From Dehalococcoidia bacterium (lineage in GTDB: Bacteria; Chloroflexota; Dehalococcoidia; Dehalococcoidales; JAUXAE01): a DNA stretch of 23,013 bases. The position numbers and the translations under genes were made by a program. The stretch spans positions 1 through 23,013 of the forward strand of contig DAOUZU010000007.1 of the NCBI GenBank assembly GCA_030665535.1, in the 5' to 3' direction. How positions within the stretch are numbered: the stretch's first letter is position 1; each line of letters opens with the position of its first letter. Under the pieces are notes generated by a model. The model saw only the letters and a program-made list of their open reading frames with translations, had not been told where the DNA came from and did not search any database. Below, in pieces: positions 1 to 8,014 of this stretch.

Positions 1-1
1 C

Positions 2-2956
2 CGGGTGGAAAGCCTGGTGGAGGTGCCCGGTGCTATCAGCCGCCGCGGCGGCCTAGTGGATATATACCCAGCCAACGCCGCACGGCCGGTGCGGCTGGAG
101 TTCTTCGGCAACACTATAGACAGCCTCCGCTTCTTTGACCCGCAGAGCCAGCGCTCCTTCGTGCCGGTGTCCTCGTTAGAGATAGGCCCGGCGGCCGAGG
201 TCCTGGCGCCATACACGCGGCCCCGAGAAGCGGTGGCAGCCCTGGCCACCATTGACCTCTCCGCTTGCTCCGCCGAAGCCTGCCGCCAGATGGCCGGAGA
301 GATAGAGCAACTAAGGGGGGGGCAGCGGCCGGATTACCTCAAGTTCTATGCCGCCCTGTTCAACGATGACAGCGTTCTGAACTACCTGCCCCAAAACGGA
401 CTGGTGGTGCTTGACGAGCCGGCGGCCATCAGCCAGGCGGTAGCATTCCTGGAGACCGAAGCCGAAGGCCTGCGCGCTGATAAGCTGAAGCGGGGGGAAC
501 TGCCCGCGAACTTCCCCCGGCCCTATTTCACCTGGGCGGAGCTGGAAAAAAGGCTTGAGAACAGGAGAGGCCTGGTGTTTGCCTCCTGGGGGGAGGAAAG
601 CAGCCGCGGCCACCATCTTGATTTCACCGTCGCCACCAATTACACCGGGCGCCTGCCCGCCTTTTTCAAAAAGGTGAAGCCCCTCATCGGCTCCGGGCAG
701 CGGCTTATAATCAACAGCTATCAGGCCAGCCGGCTGTCCGAGCTGCTGGCCGCAGAGGGTGTCACCGTCACTCCGGTTGAGGATGTTAAGCAGAAGCCGC
801 CGTCCGGCTCCGTGACGCTGGTACAGGGCGCCCTGGCCCACGGCTGGGTCATGGACGGCAGCCACTTCTACAGCGACGCCGAGCTATTCGGTTTCATCAA
901 GCAGAGACGCCGGGTGAAGAAGCGGGCTGTAGCCCGCCGCCGCCTTTTCGTTGATATAACCCCGGGGGACTTCGTTGTCCATGTTGACCACGGCCTGGCT
1001 CGCTTTGGCGGTATCACTATTATGGCTGCCGATAGCAGCCGCCGCGAGTATCTCGTCCTGGAGTACGCCGCCGGCGACCGTCTCTATGTGCCCACCGACC
1101 AGATTGACCGGGTGAGCCGCTACATCGCCGCCGGTGACAAGCCGCCGACACTTAACCGGCTGGGCGGCCAGGAGTGGAACCGGGCCAAGCGGAAGGCCGG
1201 TGAGGCGGCGGCTGAGGTAGCCGAAGAGTTGCTGGGCCTTTACGCCGCACGGGAGGTCGCCCCCGGCTTCGCCTTCTCGCCGGATACGGTCTGGCAGCAG
1301 GAGTTCGAGGCTTCCTTCCCCTATGTTGAGACCGAAGACCAGGTAACGGTGCAGAAGTATGTCAAGCAGGATATGGAGGCCACCCGGCCGATGGACCGTC
1401 TCATCCTGGGCGATGTCGGCTACGGCAAGACGGAGGTGGCCATACGCGCCGCCTTCAAGGCGGTGATGGATGGTAAACAGGTGGCCGTGCTGGTGCCGAC
1501 GACGGTACTGGCCCAGCAGCACTACAACACCTTCCTGGGGCGGATGGCCGCTTTCCCCATCAAAGTGGAGGTGTTGAGCCGCTTCCGCACCCATAGAGAG
1601 CAGCAGGATATACTCCAGGGTCTGGCCGGCGGTGGCGTGGACATCGTCATCGGCACCCACCGCCTGCTCCAGCCGGATGTGGTCTTCAAGGAGCTGGGGC
1701 TGATAATAATCGATGAGGAGCAGCGCTTCGGCGTGACCCACAAGGAGCATTTGAAGAAGATGCGGCGGGAGGTGGATATCCTCACCCTGAGCGCCACACC
1801 CATCCCGCGCACCCTGCATATGTCGCTAACCGAGGTGCGGGATATGAGCACCATAGAGACGCCGCCGGAGGAGAGACTGCCCATCAAGACCTATGTCGCT
1901 GCCTGGGATGAGCAACTGGTGCGGGAGGCCGTCCTCCGGGAGATTGAGCGAAACGGCCAAGTCTTTTTCGTGCACAACCGGGTGCAAAACATTGAGCCCA
2001 TCGCCGCTCAGCTTACGAAGCTGCTGCCGGAGGCCCGGCTGGCCATCGGCCACGGCCAGATGCCGGAGCACAGGTTGGAGGAGGTGATGGCTGATTTCAG
2101 CCGCGGTGATGTCGATGTCCTGGTCTGCACCACCATCATTGAGTCCGGCCTGGATGTGCCCAACGCCAACACACTGATTGTCAACCAGGCCGACAGGTTC
2201 GGCCTGACTCAGCTCTACCAACTGCGGGGGCGGGTGGGCCGCGGCGCCAACCTGGCCTATGCCTACTTTCTCTACGAGCAGGGCAAGCGACTTTCGCCGG
2301 AGGCGGAGAAGCGCCTGCGGACGATATTTGAGGCCACCGAACTGGGGGCCGGTTTTGGCATCGCTATGAAAGACCTGGAGATAAGGGGCGCCGGCAACCT
2401 TCTCGGCGCCGCCCAGAGCGGCCATATCAACTCCGTGGGTTTCAGCCTGTACACCCGGCTGCTGGCTGAGGCGGTGGAAGAACTTAAGGCCCGCCGGGCC
2501 GGGAAATCGGTGGAGGAGATAAAGTCGTCACGGCTGCCACCGCCGACCATCGCCCTGCCGCTACCTGCCTTCATTCCGGAGGACTATGTGACCGATGTGG
2601 ACACCCGCCTGAGCCTATACCGGTGCCTGATCGGGATGACCAGGCCGGAGCAGGCGGCGGAGATGACCGCTGATTTTAACGACCGGTTCGGTCCGCCGCC
2701 GGCGGAGGTGGCCAACCTGCTCTATGCCGTGAAAATCAAGGTGCTGGGCGCCAGGGCCGGGGTGGAATCCATCACCAGCGAGGCGGGGCAGATATTGCTG
2801 CAACTGCTGCCCGGCCTTGAGCTGGACAGGAAGAAGCTGGAGCCGGTGCTTAAAGACGGTATTAAAGCAGGCCGCCGCCAGATGAGGCTGGACTCAAAGC
2901 GCCTGGGCGGGGAGTGGCGGAAGGTTCTGGAAGATATTTTAGGGGAGATGGGCTAG
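2..2956 (+). CDS. mfd: Transcription-repair coupling factor Mfd (5' end cut by the window edge)
   Basis: Mfd is a cytoplasmic ATP-driven translocase that removes RNA polymerase stalled at DNA lesions and recruits UvrA. The frame is open to the left edge, so the gene starts upstream. About 984 codons remain of a protein usually near 1150, so roughly the first 150 residues are missing. Counting from the GTG at position 5, I see the remaining UvrB-like part (VEVPGAISRRGG, about 5-16), the RNA-polymerase-interacting CarD-like domain (GDFVVHVDHG near 322), Walker A GDVGYGKT at 469-476, the DEEQ box at 570-573, the SATPIPRTL motif, and GRVGRG near 742. A C-terminal TRCF domain follows. The GTG at position 5 lies inside the conserved UvrB-like domain and is not the real start. 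It ends in TAG and is followed by an independent promoter for the next gene. The family assignment is secure. Confidence 0.97.
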   Translation, partial: RVESLVEVPGAISRRGGLVDIYPANAARPVRLEFFGNTIDSLRFFDPQSQRSFVPVSSLEIGPAAEVLAPYTRPREAVAALATIDLSACSAEACRQMAGEIEQLRGGQRPDYLKFYAALFNDDSVLNYLPQNGLVVLDEPAAISQAVAFLETEAEGLRADKLKRGELPANFPRPYFTWAELEKRLENRRGLVFASWGEESSRGHHLDFTVATNYTGRLPAFFKKVKPLIGSGQRLIINSYQASRLSELLAAEGVTVTPVEDVKQKPPSGSVTLVQGALAHGWVMDGSHFYSDAELFGFIKQRRRVKKRAVARRRLFVDITPGDFVVHVDHGLARFGGITIMAADSSRREYLVLEYAAGDRLYVPTDQIDRVSRYIAAGDKPPTLNRLGGQEWNRAKRKAGEAAAEVAEELLGLYAAREVAPGFAFSPDTVWQQEFEASFPYVETEDQVTVQKYVKQDMEATRPMDRLILGDVGYGKTEVAIRAAFKAVMDGKQVAVLVPTTVLAQQHYNTFLGRMAAFPIKVEVLSRFRTHREQQDILQGLAGGGVDIVIGTHRLLQPDVVFKELGLIIIDEEQRFGVTHKEHLKKMRREVDILTLSATPIPRTLHMSLTEVRDMSTIETPPEERLPIKTYVAAWDEQLVREAVLREIERNGQVFFVHNRVQNIEPIAAQLTKLLPEARLAIGHGQMPEHRLEEVMADFSRGDVDVLVCTTIIESGLDVPNANTLIVNQADRFGLTQLYQLRGRVGRGANLAYAYFLYEQGKRLSPEAEKRLRTIFEATELGAGFGIAMKDLEIRGAGNLLGAAQSGHINSVGFSLYTRLLAEAVEELKARRAGKSVEEIKSSRLPPPTIALPLPAFIPEDYVTDVDTRLSLYRCLIGMTRPEQAAEMTADFNDRFGPPPAEVANLLYAVKIKVLGARAGVESITSEAGQILLQLLPGLELDRKKLEPVLKDGIKAGRRQMRLDSKRLGGEWRKVLEDILGEMG

Positions 2957-2963
2957 AAGACCC

Positions 2964-2994
2964 TTTACAAACTAGCAATGGGGGCTGCTATAAT
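2964..2994 (+). promoter_or_regulatory. Sigma70 promoter with extended -10 for the radical SAM gene
   Basis: A -35 box TTTACA (2964-2969) and a perfect -10 TATAAT (2989-2994) are separated by 19 bases. The long spacer is offset by an extended -10: TG at 2986-2987 gives TGCTATAAT. The start of transcription would be near 3001, about 34 bases before the TTG at 3035. It lies 8 bases after the mfd stop, so the next gene need not depend on mfd transcription. Confidence 0.75.
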
Positions 2995-3034
2995 ATAGCC
3001 CTTCAATCGGTTGTGAATGGGAGGGGTGGTTGTT

Positions 3035-4570
3035 TTGAAGATACTTCTGGTATATCCCCGCTATCCGGATACCTTCTGGAGTTTCCGGCACGCGCTTAAG
3101 TTCATCTCCAAGAAGGCCTCTTTCCCGCCGCTGGGGTTGCTTACCATCGCCGCCATGATGCCGGCCGGCTGGTCCCAGAAGCTGGTGGACATGAATGTGG
3201 CCGACCTAACCGATGAGGATATAAGATGGGCCGACTATATTTACCTGAGCGCTATGGCCGTTCAGGCAGACTCGGCCAGGGAGATAATCGCCCGCAGCCA
3301 GAGGCTGGGCACGGCTGTTGTCGCCGGCGGGCCTCTATTTTCCACCGAGCCGGAGGAATTCAGCGGTGTTGACCACCTCATCCTTGACGAGGCCGAGGTA
3401 ACCCTGCCGTTGTTCCTGGCCGACCTGGAGCGGGGACAGCCGCAGCGCAAATACACCTCCCCGGAGCGGCCGGATATAGAGAAGACGCCCATTCCACTGT
3501 GGTCGCTGGTGGATATGAAAAAATACTCCTCAATGAACATCCAGTATTCGCGCGGCTGCCCCTACGACTGTGAGTTCTGTGATATCGTCGTGCTGAACGG
3601 GCGTAAGCCGCGCACCAAGAGCAAGGATCAGGTGCTTAACGAGTTGGCCTCCCTGTACCGTCACGGCTGGCGCGGCAGCGTCTTTTTCGTTGACGACAAC
3701 TTCATCGGTAATAAGAAGAAGCTGAAGACGGAGATTCTGCCGGCCATAATTGAGTGGCGCCGGCGTAAGAGGTATCCCTTTGTCCTTTCTACGGAGGCTT
3801 CCATAAACCTGGCCGATGACGACGAGTTGATGCGCCTGATGGCCGCCGCCGGCTTTGACGCCGTTTTCGTTGGCGTGGAGACGCCCAACGAGGAGAGCTT
3901 GGCCGAGTGTAACAAGCAGCAGAACCAGCAGGTAGACCTGGTGGCCGCCGTCAAGAGGATACAGCACCATGGCCTTCAGGTTCAGGGAGGCTTCATCGTG
4001 GGCTTTGACAGCGACCCGCTGTCCATCTTCAAGAGCCAGATAAACTTCATCCAGAAGAGCGGCATCGTCACCGCTATGGTCGGCCTGCTCAATGCCCCCC
4101 GCGGCACCCGGCTTTACCAGCGCCTGAAGAAAGAGAACCGGCTGTTAGGCCGCTTTACCGGTGACAACAGCGACTACGCCATGAACTTCGTCCCCCGGAT
4201 GAACTACCAGACGCTAATTGACGGCTACAAGCAGATACTGGAGAGTATATACTCCCCGAAGCAGTACTATGAACGGGTGAAGACATTCCTCCGTGAGTAC
4301 AGGCCGCAGGTGAAAACGCGGCCCCGGCTGGAGTTCTACCATATAAAGGCCTTTGTCCGTTCTCTGTGGCTGCTGGGGGTAAAAGATAGAGGCAGGTGGT
4401 ATTACTGGAAGCTGCTTATTTCAACCCTGTTCCGCAGGCCGAGATCGCTTCCTCTTTCGGTAACCTTCAGTGTCTACGGTTACCATTTCCGCCGCATCGT
4501 GGCCCGCTATGTGAGTACGCCGGTGCCGCATATGGCCCAAACACCCACCACCGGCAAATCAGGGGGCTAA
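3035..4570 (+). CDS. B12-binding-domain radical SAM protein with DUF4070 C-terminus
   Basis: This predicted cytoplasmic radical SAM enzyme has 511 residues. An N-terminal cobalamin-binding-type Rossmann domain (about 1-140, starting KILLVYPRYPDTFWSF) is followed by a radical SAM barrel with the cluster motif RGCPYDCEFC, cysteines 175, 179 and 182. A C-terminal region resembles DUF4070 (about 360-460). The family also includes hopanoid- and lipid-modifying enzymes, but the substrate cannot be read from sequence. I chose TTG at 3035 because GGGAGGGG (3019-3026) sits about 9 bases upstream. The in-frame ATG at 3017 would place that ribosome binding site inside the gene and leaves no site of its own; GTG 3026 is another alternative. 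The gene has its own promoter and a hairpin after its TAA stop, so it is probably monocistronic. The DxHxxG cobalamin motif is not obvious, so B12 binding is uncertain. Confidence 0.9.
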   Translation: MKILLVYPRYPDTFWSFRHALKFISKKASFPPLGLLTIAAMMPAGWSQKLVDMNVADLTDEDIRWADYIYLSAMAVQADSAREIIARSQRLGTAVVAGGPLFSTEPEEFSGVDHLILDEAEVTLPLFLADLERGQPQRKYTSPERPDIEKTPIPLWSLVDMKKYSSMNIQYSRGCPYDCEFCDIVVLNGRKPRTKSKDQVLNELASLYRHGWRGSVFFVDDNFIGNKKKLKTEILPAIIEWRRRKRYPFVLSTEASINLADDDELMRLMAAAGFDAVFVGVETPNEESLAECNKQQNQQVDLVAAVKRIQHHGLQVQGGFIVGFDSDPLSIFKSQINFIQKSGIVTAMVGLLNAPRGTRLYQRLKKENRLLGRFTGDNSDYAMNFVPRMNYQTLIDGYKQILESIYSPKQYYERVKTFLREYRPQVKTRPRLEFYHIKAFVRSLWLLGVKDRGRWYYWKLLISTLFRRPRSLPLSVTFSVYGYHFRRIVARYVSTPVPHMAQTPTTGKSGG

Positions 4571-4578
4571 AAGCGGTG

Positions 4579-4602
4579 GCAGACCTTCATCTGAAGGTCT
4601 GC
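4579..4602. terminator. Hairpin between convergent radical SAM and acpP genes
   Basis: A perfect 10-bp inverted repeat (GCAGACCTTC / GAAGGTCTGC) has a 4-base ATCT loop. It sits 8 bases after the radical SAM stop and 27 bases beyond the acpP stop, so it can serve both directions. No run of T follows on either strand, so intrinsic termination is likely but not certain. Confidence 0.65.
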
Positions 4603-4629
4603 GCATAACTTTCGAGAGAACCGCCCTGG

Positions 4630-4890
4630 CTAGCTGTCTTTCACGCCTTTGCTCTGGATGTAGTCCAGGGCGTTCTGGATGGTGAGGATCTTTTCAGCGT
4701 CCTCATCCGGTATTTCTACCTTCTGAGCCTTCTCGCTGAATTCCTCCTCCAGGGCCATTATAAGCTCTACCAGGTCCAGGGAATCTGCACCTAAATCGTC
4801 GGAAAAGCTAGCCTTGAGCACCACATCCTGTTCCTCCACTCCCAGTTGCTCAACGACTATCTTCTTTATGCGCTCTAAGACGGTTGCCAC
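4630..4890 (-). CDS. acpP: Acyl carrier protein
   Basis: An 86-residue acyl carrier protein that carries growing fatty acyl chains on 4'-phosphopantetheine. The attachment serine is in GADSLDLVELIMALEEEF (DSL motif, about residues 35-37), and the acidic four-helix composition is typical. The start is GTG at 4888-4890, with AGGGAGG 9 bases upstream. The gene follows nusB by 22 bases on the same strand and probably shares its promoter. fabG and fabD lie upstream, so the carrier is part of the fatty-acid synthesis neighbourhood. It ends in TAG. Length and motif match the family fully. Confidence 0.96.
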   Translation of the reverse strand: MATVLERIKKIVVEQLGVEEQDVVLKASFSDDLGADSLDLVELIMALEEEFSEKAQKVEIPDEDAEKILTIQNALDYIQSKGVKDS

Positions 4891-4912
4891 AAGCTCTAAC
4901 CTCCCTATGTAT

Positions 4913-5323
4913 CTATCTTGTGGCCAGGCTGCTAACCGAACTCAAGACCCCGTTAACGAACCTGGCCGAATTATCGCCACCGAATTTCTTAGCCAGCTCA
5001 ACGGCCTCGTTTATGGCCACCTTCACCGGCACCTCATTATCAATTAATAGCTCAAATATTGCAAGTCTGAGGATATTTCTGTCTATGACGGGTGTCTGCT
5101 GGATGGGCCAGGCAGGGGCGAATTTCTCTATACTGGCGTCTATCTCACTGCGGTTCTGGATGACGCCCGCCACCAGCCGGCGGACAAACTTATCGTTTTC
5201 CTCGGACAGTTTCTGCTCCCGAATCAGCCTGTCCGGTACCACATCCGCCGTATGGCCGACAGAATCAATCTCGTAAAGTGCCTGGAGGGCAAGGCCCCTT
5301 GCCCGGCGACGTTCTCCCGCCAT
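4913..5323 (-). CDS. nusB: Transcription antitermination factor NusB
   Basis: A 136-residue all-helical protein. In the known family it binds boxA RNA with NusE (S10) and promotes antitermination of rRNA operons. The N-terminal RRRARGLALQALYE, the central TPVIDRNILRLAIFELL and the C-terminal VAINEAVELAKKFGGDNSARFVNGVL are hallmark NusB segments in the usual order. The start is ATG at 5321-5323, with a modest AGGGG about 11 bases upstream. It lies between fabG and acpP, with its own likely promoter at 5366-5394, and acpP follows 22 bases later. A gene for transcription control between two fatty-acid genes may link ribosome and membrane synthesis, but that is inference. Confidence 0.96.
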   Translation of the reverse strand: MAGERRRARGLALQALYEIDSVGHTADVVPDRLIREQKLSEENDKFVRRLVAGVIQNRSEIDASIEKFAPAWPIQQTPVIDRNILRLAIFELLIDNEVPVKVAINEAVELAKKFGGDNSARFVNGVLSSVSSLATR

Positions 5324-5365
5324 GTACTCGCTTACCCCTGGTGATCAGACATCCGTTCGGCATTG

Positions 5366-5394
5366 AGTTTAGCAGATAGACGGAGGAGGGTCAA
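5366..5394 (-). promoter_or_regulatory. Likely promoter for nusB-acpP
   Basis: On the minus strand, TTGACC (5394-5389) and TAAACT (5371-5366) are separated by 17 bases. TG followed by one base precedes the -10, giving an extended -10. It lies about 43 bases upstream of the nusB ATG. The -10 matches consensus at 4 of 6 positions, so this is moderate support. Confidence 0.5.
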
Positions 5395-5585
5395 TTGACA
5401 GGCGGTTTCAACCTCAAAAGCTGGTAATAGGGAGGTTAAGTGAGTTTCGGACATTTTGACAAGGCGCAGCATAACATTATCTGATAGATTCCACGGCAAT
5501 AACTGGGCCTGGTACTTCCACTACACAGTGGAGGAGCAGCGCACTCCGGGTTAATAAGTAAACCGGGCACAAGCCTTCTGCAAAT
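5395..5585. other. Gap between fabG and nusB: no gene, small hairpins and short peptide frames
   Basis: I see no gene of normal size here. A 6-bp hairpin (TCCACT/AGTGGA, loop ACAC) lies at 5517-5532. A weak stem around CCGGTT/AACC near 5546-5565 could be the fabG transcript end, but it has no T run. On the plus strand, AGGGAGG is followed 4 bases later by GTG (near 5441), opening a 14-codon frame. A second frame reads an aromatic-rich stretch (GNNWAWYFHYTVEEQ) ending in TAA near 5555. These may be remnants of a lost gene or chance frames. Confidence 0.4.
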
Positions 5586-6326
5586 CTAAGCCATCACCAT
5601 GCCGCCGTCCACGGACAGCACCTGGCCGGTGATGTATTTGGCCCCCTCGGAGGCCAGGAAGACGGCCGCCGCGGCCACATCAGCAGGGGTGCCCGCTGAA
5701 CCCAGCGGGATGCGTTTCAGGAGTTCCTCCCTGGGGCCTTCCGGTATCTGTCGGGTCATATCGGTCTCAATGAAGCCGGGGGCGATGGCGTTGACCGTGA
5801 TGCCTCGCAGGGCCACCTCCCTGGCCACGGAGCGGGTGAAGCCGATGATACCGGCCTTGGCGGCGGCGTAGTTGGCCTGGCCCGCGTTGCCCGTCAGACC
5901 GACGACGCTGGTCATGTTGATAATCCGGCCCCAGCGCTGCTTCATCATCGCTTTAAGCACCGCCCTGGTGCACAGAAAGACGCCGGTGAGGTTAACCCGG
6001 AGCACGTCCCCCCATTCCTCATCGGACATCCTCATCACCAGCCGGTCACGGTTGATGCCGGCGTTGTTAACCAGGATGTCCAGCCGGTCGTACTCAGCCA
6101 GGGTTGCTTCCACTAGCCTGGTGGCCTCCAGGGGTGATCTTATGTCAGCCACCACGGCCACTCCCTGTCCGCCAGCGGCTTTTATCTCTGCGGCTACGCT
6201 GGCCGCCGTCTGGCCGGTGCTGTTGACCACTACCCTGGCCCCGGCTTGGGCCAGGCTGAGGGCGACGGCCCGGCCTATACCACGGCCAGCGCCGGTAACG
6301 ACGGCCACCTTATCTGTTAAATCCAT
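5586..6326 (-). CDS. fabG: 3-oxoacyl-[acyl-carrier-protein] reductase FabG
   Basis: A 246-residue short-chain dehydrogenase that reduces beta-ketoacyl-ACP with NADPH in fatty-acid elongation. The cofactor motif TGAGRGIG is at 11-18, NNAG at 87-90, and the catalytic residues Ser140, Tyr153 and Lys157 are in the normal spacing. The C-terminus (ITGQVLSVDGGMVMA) is characteristic of FabG. Start ATG 6324-6326 overlaps the fabD stop by one base (TGATG), and AGGGAGG lies 6 bases upstream inside fabD, so translation is coupled. A 262-base gap follows before nusB. Some single-domain SDRs have other substrates, but the fabD/acpP context makes FabG the best call. Confidence 0.96.
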   Translation of the reverse strand: MDLTDKVAVVTGAGRGIGRAVALSLAQAGARVVVNSTGQTAASVAAEIKAAGGQGVAVVADIRSPLEATRLVEATLAEYDRLDILVNNAGINRDRLVMRMSDEEWGDVLRVNLTGVFLCTRAVLKAMMKQRWGRIINMTSVVGLTGNAGQANYAAAKAGIIGFTRSVAREVALRGITVNAIAPGFIETDMTRQIPEGPREELLKRIPLGSAGTPADVAAAAVFLASEGAKYITGQVLSVDGGMVMA

Positions 6327-7270
6327 CAGAAGGCCTCCCTTTGCATGCCGAACCCGTTGATGGCCCTGGCGTCACCGAGATTTACCGTATGGGCGGTCTT
6401 GCTTGTCCGTCTGATCAGGCCGCTTAATACCCGGCCCGGCCCGATTTCAATAAATGTGTCCACGCCGTTTGAAATCATGTACTCAACTGATGCCTGCCAG
6501 CGGACGCTGTTCGTGAGTTGGCGCAATAGCTCTTCCTTGACATCTGCGGCGGTGGTCAGTGGTTGGGCGCTGGTGTTGGCGATGATGGGCACCTGCGGGG
6601 GACTGAATTTGAGGCTGGCGATAACCTCGGCCATACAGTCTACCGCCGGCTGCATCAGCGGCGTGTGGAAGGCGCCGCTCACCACCAGGGGAACGATCCG
6701 GTGGGCGCCCCTCTCCCGGGCAAGTTCTATGGCCCTGGCAAGTTTATCCGCCGCGCCGCTAATCACCAGTTGACCGGGGCAGTTTATGTTGGCGATCTGG
6801 GTGCCGGTCTCGGCGCAGAGGTCGGCCACCTGGTGCTGGCTGAGCCCGATGACGGCAGCCATGCCGCCGGGGTTTATCTGGCCCGCCTGTTGCATAAGCC
6901 GTCCCCGTTCCCAGGCCAGACGGATTGTGGACGCTGCATCCAGAACGCCGGCGGCGGCCAGGGCAGTGTACTCCCCCAGGCTGTGGCCGGCGACATAGGC
7001 CGGCTGCGGAAGAGCCCACTTCTTTTCCTTGAGAGCCGCCAGGGTGGCCAGGCTGACGGCGACGATGGCCGGCTGGGCGTTTTCCGTCTGCCTGAGGTCA
7101 TCCTCCGGGCCCTCGAAGCAGAGCCGGGAGAGGGAGAAACGCAGGGTGGCATCGGCCAGATCAAAAAGCTCCATGGCTGGAGCATACTGCTGGTAAAGGT
7201 CCTTGCCCATGCCTACCCACTGGGCACCCTGCCCGGGGAAGACATAGGCCACGCTGGGCGGCTTGTTCAA
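6326..7270 (-). CDS. fabD: Malonyl-CoA:ACP transacylase FabD
   Basis: A 314-residue cytoplasmic enzyme that moves the malonyl group from CoA to ACP, committing carbon to fatty-acid synthesis. FPGQGAQWVGMG is at 11-22, the nucleophile Ser97 is in GHSLGEYTA (95-103), and the catalytic histidine is in GAFHTPLM (His202). Length matches the family. The start is TTG at 7268-7270, with a weak GGGGGA about 9 bases upstream. It follows rpmF by 40 bases and is coupled to fabG by a 1-base overlap. The usual partners plsX and fabH, often between rpmF and fabD, are not here. Confidence 0.96.
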   Translation of the reverse strand: MNKPPSVAYVFPGQGAQWVGMGKDLYQQYAPAMELFDLADATLRFSLSRLCFEGPEDDLRQTENAQPAIVAVSLATLAALKEKKWALPQPAYVAGHSLGEYTALAAAGVLDAASTIRLAWERGRLMQQAGQINPGGMAAVIGLSQHQVADLCAETGTQIANINCPGQLVISGAADKLARAIELARERGAHRIVPLVVSGAFHTPLMQPAVDCMAEVIASLKFSPPQVPIIANTSAQPLTTAADVKEELLRQLTNSVRWQASVEYMISNGVDTFIEIGPGRVLSGLIRRTSKTAHTVNLGDARAINGFGMQREAF

Positions 7271-7310
7271 GCGCTATTCCCCCGTTAGCCCTTAATAGCC
7301 CGCTTCCAGG

Positions 7311-7511
7311 CTATTCGCTTTTCGTTTTCTTGGGGCTTTCCATCTCAACCACTTCACGGCCGGCGTAGCTGCCGCAGGTGGGGCAGACATGGTGGTTTAG
7401 CTGAGGGCTGCCGCACTGGGAGCAGTTCTTGATGGAAGCGGTGACCGCCTGGTGATGGCTACGCCTTTTCCGTCGGCGTTCTTTGGAGGTTTTCTGTTTT
7501 GGTAAGGCCAT
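7311..7511 (-). CDS. rpmF: Large ribosomal subunit protein bL32
   Basis: A 66-residue basic ribosomal protein. The N-terminus MALPKQKTSKERRRKRRSHH is the family signature. A zinc ribbon is present with Cys30, Cys33, Cys43 and Cys46, so this is the zinc-binding (C+) form. The start is ATG at 7509-7511, with GGAG 5 bases upstream on the minus strand. It follows DUF177 by 44 bases; the DUF177-rpmF pair is one of the most conserved gene neighbours in bacteria. A short AT-rich palindrome lies in the gap between them. Confidence 0.97.
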   Translation of the reverse strand: MALPKQKTSKERRRKRRSHHQAVTASIKNCSQCGSPQLNHHVCPTCGSYAGREVVEMESPKKTKSE

Positions 7512-7521
7512 TTTTACTCCG

Positions 7522-7539
7522 TTAATATTGGGATATTAA
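7522..7539. repeat. AT-rich inverted repeat in the rpmF leader
   Basis: A perfect inverted repeat with 7-base arms (TTAATAT / ATATTAA) and a TGGG loop lies just upstream of the rpmF ribosome binding site. It stands out in a GC-rich region. It could be a protein-binding site or a weak RNA hairpin; there is no T run to suggest a terminator. Confidence 0.55.
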
Positions 7540-7555
7540 TTCCGGGCTGCGTGTC

Positions 7556-7981
7556 TTAAGGGCCGCCGCCAGCTCCGGCGCAGTCCGGGCGGCACAGCGG
7601 TTTCATTGGTAGGGCCATCAGGGCGTACTGGCGGATGGCCTCGGTCAAATCCAGGGTATGGTGTCCATTAATAGTGAAGCTATCCGGCTCTTCCGGGCCG
7701 GCAAGCCTGGCGCCGCTTAAGATATCCGTGGAGGGAAAGTACTCCTCCTCGAAGCTGAAATCTACGGCGCAGTTGAAGAGCTTCAGGCAACGGCAACAGC
7801 TGGCCTCCGCCCCGGCCTTGAGCCGGCCTCTGGCCAGGATGCCGCGGTTGGTGTGGGTCAACATCACCTCACCTTCCACCTTGCTCTCGTTGTCCATAAT
7901 AGATACCAAATCGGCTATCTCAAGGTTCTGCATCGTACCCACCGGCGCTTTAAGCATCTGGGAAACATTAATTTCAAGCAA
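7556..7981 (-). CDS. DUF177 / YceD family protein
   Basis: The protein has 141 residues from the TTG at 7981. The DUF177/YceD family sits next to rpmF in most bacteria and is linked to 23S rRNA accumulation. The start LEINVSQMLKAPVG matches the usual N-terminus. The CxxC pair Cys62/Cys65 and the C-terminal CRPDC (Cys130, Cys134) are visible. I chose TTG 7981 because GGGGTGG lies 5 bases upstream and the family begins there. An in-frame ATG at 7996 and a TTG at 8044 would add 5 or 21 residues, but the likely -10 box lies downstream of 8044. The C-terminus ends in AGAGGGP right after CRPDCAG and lacks the usual second CPxCG pair. No frameshifted continuation is seen. Confidence 0.88.
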   Translation of the reverse strand: MLEINVSQMLKAPVGTMQNLEIADLVSIMDNESKVEGEVMLTHTNRGILARGRLKAGAEASCCRCLKLFNCAVDFSFEEEYFPSTDILSGARLAGPEEPDSFTINGHHTLDLTEAIRQYALMALPMKPLCRPDCAGAGGGP

Positions 7982-8014
7982 CGGGCCACCCCGCATAGGC
8001 CAAAAGCCAGCCCT

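Noticed and set aside
884..1819. Long 311-codon open frame antisense to mfd
   Set aside because: It is a GC-driven shadow of the Mfd helicase frame; no ribosome binding site, no recognisable domain, and the sense strand carries clear motifs throughout.
6563..7288. 241-codon plus-strand frame antisense to fabD
   Set aside because: Shadow of fabD codons; low-complexity Gly/Ala/Arg composition and no family signature.
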